Below the pieces are notes generated by a model. That model was not told the origin of the DNA, did no database searches, and saw only the letters and a list, made by a program, of their open reading frames with translations. From assembly GCA_051651625.1 (NCBI GenBank), contig JBOFSQ010000014.1, forward strand, positions 7,352 through 71,351: a stretch of 64,000 nt of DNA, given 5' to 3'. Shown one piece after another: positions 47,535 through 56,511 of the stretch (positions are counted from its first letter, which is position 1; each line of letters starts with the position of its first letter). The position numbers and the translations under genes were made by a program. Source of the DNA: JBOFSQ01 sp051651625. Lineage in GTDB: Bacteria > Planctomycetota > Planctomycetia > Pirellulales > Thermoguttaceae.

Positions 47535-50327
47535 GTGTCTACAGACGAACAGTTCCCCACCGGCAGTAACACCCCAAACGATACGCCGATTCCCGACATA
47601 CCAGCTCCCGCAGAGTTGGGGACGCGCATTACGCCGCTCTCCATCGAAGACGAGATGAAAGGGAGTTATCTCACCTACGCAATGAGTGTCATCGTTTCGC
47701 GTGCGCTGCCAGATGTGCGCGACGGACTCAAACCGTCGCAGCGACGCATTCTCGTTGCGATGAACGACCTCGACCTCACGCCGGGTGCAAAGCGCGTCAA
47801 GTGCGCCAAAATCTCCGGCGACACAAGCGGTAACTACCACCCGCACGGTGAAGGTGTCGTCTACCCAACTCTCGTGCGAATGGCGCAAGACTGGAACATG
47901 CGGTACACGCTCGTCGATAAGCAAGGGAACTTCGGCTCCATCGCCGGACTCCCGCCAGCGGCGATGCGATACACCGAGGCGCGAATGTCGAGCGTCGCCG
48001 CAGCGATGCTCGAAGACCTCAACCTCGATACCGTCGATTACGTCCCAACTTACGACGACGTTCGCAGCGAACCTTCCGTCTTGCCAGCGAAGTTTCCAAA
48101 CATCTTGACAAACGGTGCTGTCGGTATCGCCGTCGGTATGGCGACGAGTATTCCGCCGCACAACGTCGGCGAAGTCTGCGACGCGACAATCGCCGTGCTC
48201 GACAACCCTGCCATCTCGCCGATGGAACTCTTTAGCTACTGCCCCGGCCCCGACTTCCCGACCGGCGGAATCATCTGCGGACACAGCGGAATTCGTCGCG
48301 GATACTTGACGGGCCGCAGCAACATCGTCGTGCGTGCGCGAACGCGAATCGAACGCGACGGGAAAAAGTCACGCATCATCGTCTCGGAAATTCCGTTCCA
48401 AAAATCGCGTGACGACATCGAAGAAAAAATTGCGGACATGGTGACTTCTGGAAAAATTCCGGGGATCGCAAACATCCGCAACGAGTCCGACTTGAGCGAA
48501 CCGGTGCGATTAATCCTCGACATCAAACGCGACGCCGACGCCGATGTCGTTCTCAATCAACTCTATCAGTTTACGCCGCTGCAATCGTCGTTTTCGATTA
48601 ACTTGCTCGCGCTGGTCGATGGGAAGCCGCGTGTATTGTCGTTCAAGGAAATACTGGTCGAGTTCATTCGGCATCGTTCGGTTGTGATTCGTCGCCGCAC
48701 GCAGTTTCTTTTGGCGAAGGCGCGGAAACGCAAACACACCGTCGAAGGCCTCATCATCGCGCACGCCAACATCGACGAAGTCATCCGCGTCATTCGCACG
48801 TCGAAGACGCAGGTCGAGGCGAAAGATCGACTCGTGACGATTGATTGTCCGGCGGCGATGATACACCGCGCACTCGGCGACGACGGTTTCTCGGTCTTCC
48901 AAAGCGAACGCGGAACCAGCGAAAATTACCGGTTAACGCCCGTTCAAGCCGACGCGATTTTGCGTATGACGCTCGGCCACCTTGTTAACCTTGAGCAAGA
49001 AAAACTCGGTAACGAATACCGCGAACTTCTAAACGAAATCGCGGAGTACATCCGCATCTTGTCGGACGAGGCGAACATTCAGGCGATCATCCGTCAAGAC
49101 CTGCTCGACATCAAAAAGAAGTTCGGCGACAAACGTCGTACCGAAATCTCCAGCGAAGAAGTGACCGACATCGACATCGAAGATTTGATCACGGAAGAAA
49201 CGATGTCGGTTTCGATCAGCACGGCTGGTTACATCAAGCGGACACCGGTGACGGAGTATCGTGCGCAGCGTCGCGGCGGGAAGGGCGTCAAGGGAGCGAA
49301 GACCGACGACGAAGACCCGATTCAACACCTCTTCATCGCCAGCACGCACGATTATCTTTTGTTCTTCACGAACAAGGGGAAAGTGTATTGGCACAAAGTT
49401 TACAACCTGCCGCAACTCGCACGCGACGCGAAGGGGCGTGCGATTGTTAATCTTCTCAATCTCGACGAAGGCGAAAAGATCGCCGATTGCCGCGCGATTC
49501 GCAACTTCGACACGCCCGGGCACTTTCTCGTTTTCGCAACGAAAAAGGGACTCGTCAAAAAGACTGCGCTGTCGGCGTACAGTCGTCCGCTCAAGGGCGG
49601 ACTGATCGCAATCAAACTCCGCGAAGGCGACGAGTTAATTGACGTTGCGGTTTGCGGCCCCGGCGACGAACTTGTTCTCTCGACGGCGAAGGGGATGGCG
49701 ATTCGATTCCGTCAAACCGATGTGCGTGCGATGGGACGCAACACGGCGGGCGTCAAAGGTATTTCGATTGGGAAAGGTGATTGTGTCGTCGGGATGGTGA
49801 TTGCCGAACCGAACGAAACGCTGCTCACGGTTTGCGAAAACGGTTACGGTAAACGAACGCCGTTCGGCCCGAACGCGGAGCCGGAAGCCGAACAGGCCGA
49901 GATCGCCGAGGGCGATTCTGGCGGCAGTGACGCACCGGACGAAATGTCGCAAGAAGTTGTCGCCGAAACCGCAGACGATACCGACGACGTTAACAGTTCT
50001 CGTTCGTACCGAACGCAGCGTCGCGGCGGTAAGGGTTTGCGTGACATCAAGGCGACGGCACGAAACGGTGCGGTTGTCGGTGTTGTTCGCATTGGCGACG
50101 AAGACGAGCTGATGATAATGACAACGTCTGGGAAAATCCAGCGTATTGCGGCGAGCGACGTGAGCGTACTCGGTCGCAACACGCAAGGCGTGCGGATCAT
50201 GAAACTCGACGACAACGACGCGATCACCGACATAAAACGTCTCCCGAAAGAAGACGCCGCAGTCGGACCGGTGGCAGCGGCAGACATTGCTGACGGAGAG
50301 AGCGAAATTATTCGGGACGTCGAATAA
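47535..50327 (+). CDS. gyrA: DNA gyrase subunit A
   Basis: A 930-residue subunit; the start codon at 47535 is GTG. It opens and passes DNA in negative supercoiling. The N-terminal core shows SYLTYAMSVIVSRALPDVRDGLKPSQRRIL, NYHPHGEGVVYPTLVRMAQDW, NFGSIAGLPPAAMRYTEARMS with the active-site tyrosine near residue 145, and DVRSEPSVLPAKFPNILTNGA. The C-terminal beta-pinwheel begins with the GyrA box QRRGGKGVKG near residue 578. A second QRRGGKG occurs near residue 827 after an acidic insertion (EAEQAEIAEGDSGGSDAPDE), which accounts for the length above the 875 or so of E. coli. gyrB is not adjacent. Confidence 0.97.
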   Translation: MSTDEQFPTGSNTPNDTPIPDIPAPAELGTRITPLSIEDEMKGSYLTYAMSVIVSRALPDVRDGLKPSQRRILVAMNDLDLTPGAKRVKCAKISGDTSGNYHPHGEGVVYPTLVRMAQDWNMRYTLVDKQGNFGSIAGLPPAAMRYTEARMSSVAAAMLEDLNLDTVDYVPTYDDVRSEPSVLPAKFPNILTNGAVGIAVGMATSIPPHNVGEVCDATIAVLDNPAISPMELFSYCPGPDFPTGGIICGHSGIRRGYLTGRSNIVVRARTRIERDGKKSRIIVSEIPFQKSRDDIEEKIADMVTSGKIPGIANIRNESDLSEPVRLILDIKRDADADVVLNQLYQFTPLQSSFSINLLALVDGKPRVLSFKEILVEFIRHRSVVIRRRTQFLLAKARKRKHTVEGLIIAHANIDEVIRVIRTSKTQVEAKDRLVTIDCPAAMIHRALGDDGFSVFQSERGTSENYRLTPVQADAILRMTLGHLVNLEQEKLGNEYRELLNEIAEYIRILSDEANIQAIIRQDLLDIKKKFGDKRRTEISSEEVTDIDIEDLITEETMSVSISTAGYIKRTPVTEYRAQRRGGKGVKGAKTDDEDPIQHLFIASTHDYLLFFTNKGKVYWHKVYNLPQLARDAKGRAIVNLLNLDEGEKIADCRAIRNFDTPGHFLVFATKKGLVKKTALSAYSRPLKGGLIAIKLREGDELIDVAVCGPGDELVLSTAKGMAIRFRQTDVRAMGRNTAGVKGISIGKGDCVVGMVIAEPNETLLTVCENGYGKRTPFGPNAEPEAEQAEIAEGDSGGSDAPDEMSQEVVAETADDTDDVNSSRSYRTQRRGGKGLRDIKATARNGAVVGVVRIGDEDELMIMTTSGKIQRIAASDVSVLGRNTQGVRIMKLDDNDAITDIKRLPKEDAAVGPVAAADIADGESEIIRDVE

Positions 50328-50345
50328 GACGAGGACAACCGTTGC

Positions 50346-51959
50346 ATGAACCCTGAATTGAAGTCATTGCTAGAGGCGAATGAAGGGGAAGACCTTGAAT
50401 TCAAGGAAGCGAAAAGCGGATTTGAATTTGACGTGTTGTGCAGGTATGTCTGTGCGCTCGCAAATTGTGGTGGTGGGCGTATCGTTTTTGGTATCACTGA
50501 TAAACGCCCACGCCGCATTGTCGGTACTAACGCCTTTGAACAGCCCGAACGAACCCAGTCGAGTCTCGCCGAGCGATTCTGTCTCCGCATCGGTTTTCAA
50601 GTTTTTCACGACGAAGAAAAGCGCGTTTTGGTCTTCGAGATTCCGTCGAGGCCGATCAGCGTTCCCCTTCAATTTCAAGGGAGGTACTGGGCGCGTCGCG
50701 GCGACTCACTCGTTTCGATGAATGAGTCGGAGCTACGCACCATCTTCGCAGAGGCCGGACACGATTTTTCCGCCGACGTTTGCCAACAAGCCGAGTGGCG
50801 TGATCTCGACGATAATGCGATTGAAGACTTCAGGCAGCGTTGGATTAATAAGTCGAGAAACAGTGGGCTTCAAACGCTTTCACAAAGACAGCTTCTCGAA
50901 GATTGTGAGGCTGTTACTCGCGATGGAATTACCTATTCGGCGTTGATCCTCTTTGGAACGCACGAAGCATTAGGGCGACTTCTTGGGCAGTGCGAAGTGA
51001 TTTTTGAATATCGCTCTTCTGAAGTATCGGGGCCTGCGCAGCACCGCGAAGAGTTTAGGCGAGGTTTCTTTTCGTTCCACGATGCGCTGTGGGAACTGGT
51101 CAACCGTCGCAACGACATCCAACACTTCCAGCACGGATTTTTCATTGACGACGTTCCAACATTTGAAGAACGAAGCATTCGTGAGGGGCTGCTCAACGCG
51201 ATCAGTCACCGGCATTATCAGTATGCGGGGAGTATTTTCGTCCGGCAGTACCCTAGAAAACTGGTGATCGAAAGCCCCGGCGGTTTTCCGCCGGATGTCA
51301 CTCTCGAAAATATCTTGAATCGCCAGTCGCCACGCAATCGACGTTTGGCTGACATCTTTTCAAAGTGCGGACTTGTTGAGCGGTCTGGTCAGGGAATGAA
51401 CCTGATGTATGAGGCGTGTATCAAGCAGGCGAAACCACTTCCTGATTTTAGCGGGACGGATAAAGACCGTGTCGTCTTGACTCTCGATGGCGTCATCCAA
51501 GACCCGATGTTTTTGGTCATGATGCAAAAGATCGGGCGTGAACAGTGGGAGCATTTCAGTACCGAGGACTTTCTCGTGTTGAATGCGGTCAGGCAAGAAA
51601 AACCGGTTTCAGCATCGCTGAAAGGGCGACTTCCGCAACTACTCGACTTGGGCGTGATAGAAAACGCCGGACGCGGAAAACTTATCCTCGGACGAAAGTT
51701 CTATGAGATTGTCGGCAAGAAAGGAACGTATACGCGGAAAAAAGGGTTAGACCGCACCGAGCAAAAAGCCCTTCTACTCAAACACATCCGCGAGAACGAG
51801 CCGAGCGGTTGCCCGCTTTTAGAACTGGCCGACGTGTTGCCGGGGCGGAGCACTTCGCAGATACAATGTCTCCTTCGGGAACTCCGTAACGAAGGGGCAA
51901 TCGAACCGCGAGGTCGCACACGGGCCGCGCGCTGGTTTGTCAAAACAGCAAAAACGTAA
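50346..51959 (+). CDS. AlbA_2 / Schlafen-like domain protein with C-terminal winged helix
   Basis: A 537-residue protein. The opening LLEANEGEDLEFKEAKSGFEFDVLCRYVCALANCGGGRIVFGI is the AlbA_2 domain (the older name is divergent AAA-4), which in bacteria is a nucleic-acid-binding module. The middle has the ATP-binding-like C-terminal half of this family, including FEERSIREGLLNAISHRHYQYAGSIFVRQYPRKLVIESPGGFPPDVTLENIL, and the end has a winged helix (LLKHIRENEPSGCPLLELADVLPGRSTSQIQCLLRELRNEGAIEPRG). Members are called transcriptional regulators or are found in defence and stress loci. It follows gyrA by 18 bases, but it is probably an accessory gene. Confidence 0.88.
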   Translation: MNPELKSLLEANEGEDLEFKEAKSGFEFDVLCRYVCALANCGGGRIVFGITDKRPRRIVGTNAFEQPERTQSSLAERFCLRIGFQVFHDEEKRVLVFEIPSRPISVPLQFQGRYWARRGDSLVSMNESELRTIFAEAGHDFSADVCQQAEWRDLDDNAIEDFRQRWINKSRNSGLQTLSQRQLLEDCEAVTRDGITYSALILFGTHEALGRLLGQCEVIFEYRSSEVSGPAQHREEFRRGFFSFHDALWELVNRRNDIQHFQHGFFIDDVPTFEERSIREGLLNAISHRHYQYAGSIFVRQYPRKLVIESPGGFPPDVTLENILNRQSPRNRRLADIFSKCGLVERSGQGMNLMYEACIKQAKPLPDFSGTDKDRVVLTLDGVIQDPMFLVMMQKIGREQWEHFSTEDFLVLNAVRQEKPVSASLKGRLPQLLDLGVIENAGRGKLILGRKFYEIVGKKGTYTRKKGLDRTEQKALLLKHIRENEPSGCPLLELADVLPGRSTSQIQCLLRELRNEGAIEPRGRTRAARWFVKTAKT

Positions 51960-52076
51960 TCCAATTAAAACCTGAAAACGCTAAAACGCTAGAATTTCCG
52001 CGTTTTCTATTGCGGGCTATTAAAACCTATTAAAACCTATTGCGACCTATTCAGGTGCGCTGCGGCGGACAGTTTC

Positions 52077-54338
52077 ATGGCCACACTTCAAGATTCTCTG
52101 GTTTCGAGTACGGCGCGGGAGTTGCCGATCAAGGTGCGGCCAGACCTTGAGGCGGTTGCGTCGCGGTATCTCGGACGGCTCTACTGGGTCGTCAAAGACC
52201 CTATCGGGATGCGTTACTTTCGGTTTCACGAAGAAGAATACGCACTCCTCAAAATGCTCGACGGCACGCGAAGTCTCGACCAAATCAAGGCCGAGTTCGA
52301 GTCGCGTTTTCCGCCGCAGAAAATCGGGCTTGCTACGATTCAAACGTTTTTGACGCAGCTTCACCAAAGCGGACTCGTTATCTCGTCGCTCGCCGGACAA
52401 GGCGACGAACTCCTCTCACGCCGCGTCAAACGCGACCGCGCCGCAACATATCAGTGGTGGACAAATATACTCGCCGTTCGCCTCAAAGGTTTCGACCCCG
52501 ATGCGATCCTCACGCAACTGTTGCCGTGGGTACGATGGTGCTTTAGTCCCGTCGCGCAGATTGCGGCAGTGTTACTGTGTCTCGCTGCGGCGACGCTCGT
52601 CATCGTCGAGTTCGAGACGTTTCAATCGAAGCTGCCAGAGTTCAAGCAGTTCTTCAGCGTTCGTAACATATTCTTGATGAGCGTTGTGCTCGGACTTACA
52701 AAGATTTTGCACGAGTTCGGACACGGCCTCACCGTGAAATACTTCGGCGGCGAGTGTCACCAAATGGGTGTGATGTTTCTCGTCCTCACGCCTTGTTTAT
52801 ATGTTGACGCATCCGATTCGTGGATGCTCCCAAACAAGTGGCACCGCATCGCTATCGCGGCGGCGGGCGTGTGGGTTGAGTGCGTTTTGGCGGCGATTTG
52901 TACGTTCGTTTGGTGGTTCTCTGCGCCGGGGATGCTGCATTATCTTTGTCTCAACGTGATGTTTGTCTGTTCGGTCAGCACCGTCGTTTTCAACATCAAT
53001 CCGCTTCTCCGCTACGACGGTTACTACATCGCCGCCGACTGGCTCGAAATACCAAACCTGCGACAAAAAGCACAGAAGATTTTGACGCGAACGTGCGGCC
53101 ACCTCTTCCTCGGAATCAAACCGCCCGACGATCCGTTTCTGCCGGAACGTAATCAAACGCTGTTCGCACTCTACGCAGTTGCGGCGTTTTGTTATCGTTG
53201 GCTCGTAACGGCGTCGATTTTGTTTTTTCTGTATCACGTTTTCAAACCGTGGGGGCTGCAAATAATCGGGCAGACGATTGCGGTGTTTTCGCTTGTGAGT
53301 CTCGTGATAATGCCGCTGGTGCAACTGGTGAAGTTTTTTTGGGTTCCGGGGAGAACGTATCAAGTGAAACGCAGAAACTTTTGGATTTCGGTCGCGGCTT
53401 TGACGCTCGTTGCGGCTGCTGTATGTTGCGTACCGTTGCCGTATTCGGTTGTCGTTCCGGCAGTGATTGAACTCGATAGCACTGCGTCGCGGATGCTCTT
53501 CGTACCGCAAGTCGCTGGCGGCGGTAGACTCGTTGACGTTCCGATTCGCGTCGGTACTTCGGTGACGCAAGGAACAGTTTTAGGCGAACTCGAAAATCTC
53601 ACGCTTGAAATGGAGTTGTGTGAACTTCTCGGTCGCGCAGGCGAGTACCGACAGCAGCTCGAAAACTTGGAACGTCTCTCGCTCGAACGTCCTGAAACGG
53701 CGTCGCAGATTGGCGTGCTGCGTGAGTCGCTTGCGGCGACGGAGGTTTTGTATCGTGAGAAGCGGCAGGTCTACGAGGCGTTGACGCTTCGTGCGCCGTG
53801 TGACGGCGTTATCGTTTCGCCGCCGTCGCGTGCGGCGCGCGAGACCGACGACGACATCTTGCCGTCGTGGAGCGGTTCGCCACTCGTTGCCGAAAATCGC
53901 GGCGCGATGCTCGATCCGGGGACGTTGTTTTGTTCTGTTGGCGATCCGGAAAAACTCGCCGTCGTCGCCGTTGTTGATCAGTCGCAGATCGATTTTTTGC
54001 GATCTGGTCAGAACGCCTGCGCGTGGTTTGACGCTGTTCCGCAAACGCGACACAACGTTACGATTCGTCAGATCGAAAAGCGTCAGACCGACACGGTTCC
54101 GATTCAGCTTTCGACTCGCGGCGGCGGCGATGTCCCGACGGTACCGACACCGGAAGGGATGGAGCGTCCGCAGGGAGCGGCGTTTCGCGTTGAAATGCCG
54201 CTATCAGACGGCAACGCCGAATGCGACACCGCGCTTTCACCCGGAATGACCGGACTCGCAAAAATCTCCGTCGCACCGCAGACACTCGCACGCCGACTTT
54301 TGCGCTGGTTCCAAGAAACATTTCATTTTCGCCTCTGA
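52077..54338 (+). CDS. Membrane protein fusing PqqD-like, M50 site-2 protease and HlyD-type domains
   Basis: A 753-residue protein. Residues 1-120 look like a PqqD-type winged module (RPDLEAVASRYLGRLYWVVKDPIGMRYFRFHEEEYALLKMLDGTRSLDQI). Six or more membrane helices follow, with the M50 zinc motif HEFGH near residue 212 and the second motif NINPLLRYDGYYIAADW near 307. After a last helix near 440 the protein is periplasmic: a lipoyl/HlyD-like barrel-sandwich (VPIRVGTSVTQGTVLGELEN), a coiled coil (LLGRAGEYRQQLENLERLSLER) and APCDGVIVSPPS closing the sandwich. Such fusions occur beside peptide- or RiPP-type exporters and may process and help to export a peptide; no substrate or ABC gene is adjacent here. 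Confidence 0.85.
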   Translation: MATLQDSLVSSTARELPIKVRPDLEAVASRYLGRLYWVVKDPIGMRYFRFHEEEYALLKMLDGTRSLDQIKAEFESRFPPQKIGLATIQTFLTQLHQSGLVISSLAGQGDELLSRRVKRDRAATYQWWTNILAVRLKGFDPDAILTQLLPWVRWCFSPVAQIAAVLLCLAAATLVIVEFETFQSKLPEFKQFFSVRNIFLMSVVLGLTKILHEFGHGLTVKYFGGECHQMGVMFLVLTPCLYVDASDSWMLPNKWHRIAIAAAGVWVECVLAAICTFVWWFSAPGMLHYLCLNVMFVCSVSTVVFNINPLLRYDGYYIAADWLEIPNLRQKAQKILTRTCGHLFLGIKPPDDPFLPERNQTLFALYAVAAFCYRWLVTASILFFLYHVFKPWGLQIIGQTIAVFSLVSLVIMPLVQLVKFFWVPGRTYQVKRRNFWISVAALTLVAAAVCCVPLPYSVVVPAVIELDSTASRMLFVPQVAGGGRLVDVPIRVGTSVTQGTVLGELENLTLEMELCELLGRAGEYRQQLENLERLSLERPETASQIGVLRESLAATEVLYREKRQVYEALTLRAPCDGVIVSPPSRAARETDDDILPSWSGSPLVAENRGAMLDPGTLFCSVGDPEKLAVVAVVDQSQIDFLRSGQNACAWFDAVPQTRHNVTIRQIEKRQTDTVPIQLSTRGGGDVPTVPTPEGMERPQGAAFRVEMPLSDGNAECDTALSPGMTGLAKISVAPQTLARRLLRWFQETFHFRL

Positions 54339-54392
54339 CCCTTTGCCCACTGTGAAAAGTGTCTATAATTGACGCCGTGTTTTTGGGATGCG

Positions 54393-54475
54393 AACGCGAA
54401 TCAGAATGACACGAACCAGAACGCCCCGAATCAGAATGGGAAGCGTAAGCGAGCGAATAAGAACACGATACTCAT
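54393..54475 (+). repeat. Degenerate GAAGCGTAAGCGAG repeats
   Basis: Three decayed units (CGAATCAGAATGACACGAAC, AGAACGCCCCGAATCAGAAT, GGGAAGCGTAAGCGAGCGAA) lead up to the foldback element. Just before them TATAAT at 54364-54369 with a weak -35 could be a promoter. This and the foldback element fill the 492-base gap after the M50 gene. Confidence 0.65.
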
Positions 54476-54512
54476 CGAGCACTTTCGGTAACCGTTCATG
54501 AAAAGTTTGCGA

Positions 54513-54781
54513 TTACATTTCCTAGCCGCGTAGCGGCGACCTTATTGTAGCCCAAGGCAAGGCGTATTCGCCGCAGCCTTGGGTTGGCGACCACCGCAGA
54601 ATTCGTAGCTCCGTAGGAGCGGCCTTATTTGAACGTATCGAAGGCGTTATCGTGTGTTGATTCGGAATAAGGTCGTCCCTACGGGACTTCACTCCATTTG
54701 GGGCCACAAACCGAGGGCTGCGACGAGTACGTCTTGCCCTCGGCTACAATAAGAACGTGCCTAGCGGCACTAGGAATGTAA
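54513..54781. mobile_element. Foldback (MITE-like) element of about 270 bp
   Basis: The ends are inverted: TTACATTTCCTAG (54513-54525) and CTAGGAATGTAA (54770-54781), continuing inward as CCTTATTGTAG and CTACAATAAG. Inside are further stem pairs: CCCAAGGC/GCCTTGGG, GTAGCTCCGTAGGAGC, CGTCCCTACGGGAC and CCGAGGGC/GCCCTCGG. No coding frame is present. It could be a non-autonomous element or an RNA of unknown kind. Confidence 0.6.
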
Positions 54782-54830
54782 CACGACGAAACAATCTGTG
54801 TGCGGAAATCGAAGGTTTACGGTGACTCCC

Positions 54831-55073
54831 ATGTTACGTCCAACAGCGATAGCCGTAACCGTGCAAGAAAATTATCACTTGCTTGTTACGTTTGACAATC
54901 AAGAACAACGTATGTTTGACATGAATCCGTATTTGGATTCAAAACCGTTTGCGGAGTTGCGAAATAAATCGTTGTTTCAGACGGTAAAACCAGCGGGAAT
55001 TAGTATCGAGTGGCTACACGGACAAGATATTTGTCCCGATGATTTGTACTACAACAGCGTCAAAGTTTCATAA
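54831..55073 (+). CDS. DUF2442 domain protein
   Basis: An 80-residue protein beginning MLRPTAIAVTVQENYHLLVTFDN, followed by EQRMFDMNPYLDSKPFAELRNKSLFQTVKPAGISIEWLHGQDICPDDLYYN, the complete DUF2442 pattern (AV.......L.V.F..GE....D..PYL..G.F..L.....F..V......I.W..G.DI.PD.LY). The function is unknown; these small proteins are frequently paired with a DUF4160 partner in toxin-antitoxin-like settings, but no partner is seen here. A GTG at 54822 is an alternative start. A response regulator follows 36 bases later. Confidence 0.87.
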   Translation: MLRPTAIAVTVQENYHLLVTFDNQEQRMFDMNPYLDSKPFAELRNKSLFQTVKPAGISIEWLHGQDICPDDLYYNSVKVS

Positions 55074-55109
55074 ACCGTTAATTAAACCTTTCAGCCAAAA
55101 GGTCCCCCA

Positions 55110-56144
55110 GTGCAAGTATTAATAGTAGACGACAACAAACTGATTTTGCTCGCTCTCAACGGGTTACTTGTTGAGGCTGGTCACACAGTTTTGATGGCCG
55201 GTGACGGCAAGCAAGCCTTGGATGTTTTGAAGGCGAATCCGGGTTGCCGGATGGTGATTTCCGACTGGGAAATGCCGGTGATGAACGGTATCGAACTTTG
55301 CCGCGCGATTCGGGAGACGGCGGAAGGTTACGTCTATTTTGTGCTTCTCACGTCGCACGGTTCGGCGGAAGAAGTAATTCAAGGGTTGTCTGCCGGTGCC
55401 GACGACTTTATGACGAAACCTTACAGCCCCGCCGAGGTTTTGGCGCGGATGCGGTCCGGCGAACGAGTGCTGGCGATGGAGACACGCGACGTTGCGATCT
55501 TCGCAATGGCACGTCTTGCGGAATCGCGCGACAACGACACCGGTGCCCACCTCGAACGGGTACAACACTTCTGCCGCGTCCTTGCCCAGCAGCTCGCCAC
55601 GACGCCGAAATATCAAGGGATCATCGACGCCGAATACATCCGTCTGATTTTTCAAACGAGTCCACTCCACGACATCGGAAAGGTCGGCATCCCCGACGCG
55701 ATTCTACTCAAACCGGGCCGCCTTGAGCCTTACGAGTTTGAGATTATGAAGAAGCACACGACAATCGCCGCCGACACACTCGACGACACTCTAAAAAAGT
55801 TTCCGGGAATTTCGTTCCTCGTGATGGCCCGCGACATCGCACTCGGCCACCACGAACGAATCGACGGAAAAGGGTATCCGCAAGCACAGGAAGGCGACGC
55901 GATCCCGATGAGCGCACGGATCGTCGCTCTCGCCGACGTTTACGACGCCCTCACTTCAAAACGAGTCTACAAACCTGCGATGTCGCACGAGGTCGCCAAG
56001 AAGATTCTCCTTGAAGAACGCGGGACACACTTCGACAGCGATGTCGTTGACGCATTCCTTGCAGTGGAGCACGAGTTTCAAGTCATCCGTCACCGCTTTG
56101 ACGAAGAGGCCCCGCATGCCGAGGCACCAACACAAACGGCGTGA
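55110..56144 (+). CDS. Response regulator with HD-GYP cyclic-di-GMP phosphodiesterase domain
   Basis: A 344-residue protein starting at GTG 55110. Residues 1-120 are a receiver domain: acidic pair DD at 7-8, phosphoacceptor D52 in MVISDWEMP, Thr in LLTSHG near 82, and Lys in MTKPYS near 103. Residues 130-320 are HD-GYP: SRDNDTGAHLERVQHF, LHDIGKVGIPD with the HD pair near 190, HHERIDGKGYP near 250, and IVALADVYDALTSKRVYK. All catalytic motifs are intact, so it should hydrolyse cyclic-di-GMP to GMP in response to phosphorylation. No sensor kinase is adjacent, so the input is unknown. Confidence 0.95.
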   Translation: MQVLIVDDNKLILLALNGLLVEAGHTVLMAGDGKQALDVLKANPGCRMVISDWEMPVMNGIELCRAIRETAEGYVYFVLLTSHGSAEEVIQGLSAGADDFMTKPYSPAEVLARMRSGERVLAMETRDVAIFAMARLAESRDNDTGAHLERVQHFCRVLAQQLATTPKYQGIIDAEYIRLIFQTSPLHDIGKVGIPDAILLKPGRLEPYEFEIMKKHTTIAADTLDDTLKKFPGISFLVMARDIALGHHERIDGKGYPQAQEGDAIPMSARIVALADVYDALTSKRVYKPAMSHEVAKKILLEERGTHFDSDVVDAFLAVEHEFQVIRHRFDEEAPHAEAPTQTA

Positions 56145-56157
56145 CGAATGGGGGCAT

Positions 56158-56502
56158 CGTCATTCCTGCGTAGGCAGGAATCCAAAGAACACGGCCCAAG
56201 CAGACGCGATAGCGTTGCCCCAACGGGGCAGCAAGAGCTTAGCCGTGGGTGAGCGAAGCGAACCCACGGTAGGGAGCCCCAAAATCCAGAAAGCCCCAAC
56301 GGGGCGCAAGAATCTCCGCATCAATTCTTACGCCCCGTTGGGGCTACGGATTTTGTTGTGGCCGCGTACCGTGGGTTCGCGGAATACCGCTCACCCACGG
56401 CTAAGTTCTTGTCGCCCCTATGGGGCTTTGGATTCGATGCGAACGAGTGCAAACGCTTCGATAGCATCTTTGCTTTGGATTCCTGCCTACGCAGGAATGA
56501 CG
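56158..56502. mobile_element. 345-bp foldback element with perfect 30-bp terminal inverted repeats
   Basis: The ends 56158-56187 and 56473-56502 are exact reverse complements over 30 bases and each is itself palindromic (ATTCCTGC-GTAG-GCAGGAAT). Inside, two copies of the CTTAGCCGTGGGTGA repeat (56205-56285 and 56325-56425) face each other, separated by GCCCCAACGGGGC- and CCCCGTTGGGGC-type stems. There is no coding capacity. It fills the whole 367-base gap between the HD-GYP gene and the ApbE gene. Confidence 0.8.
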
Positions 56503-56511
56503 GGATAAAGC

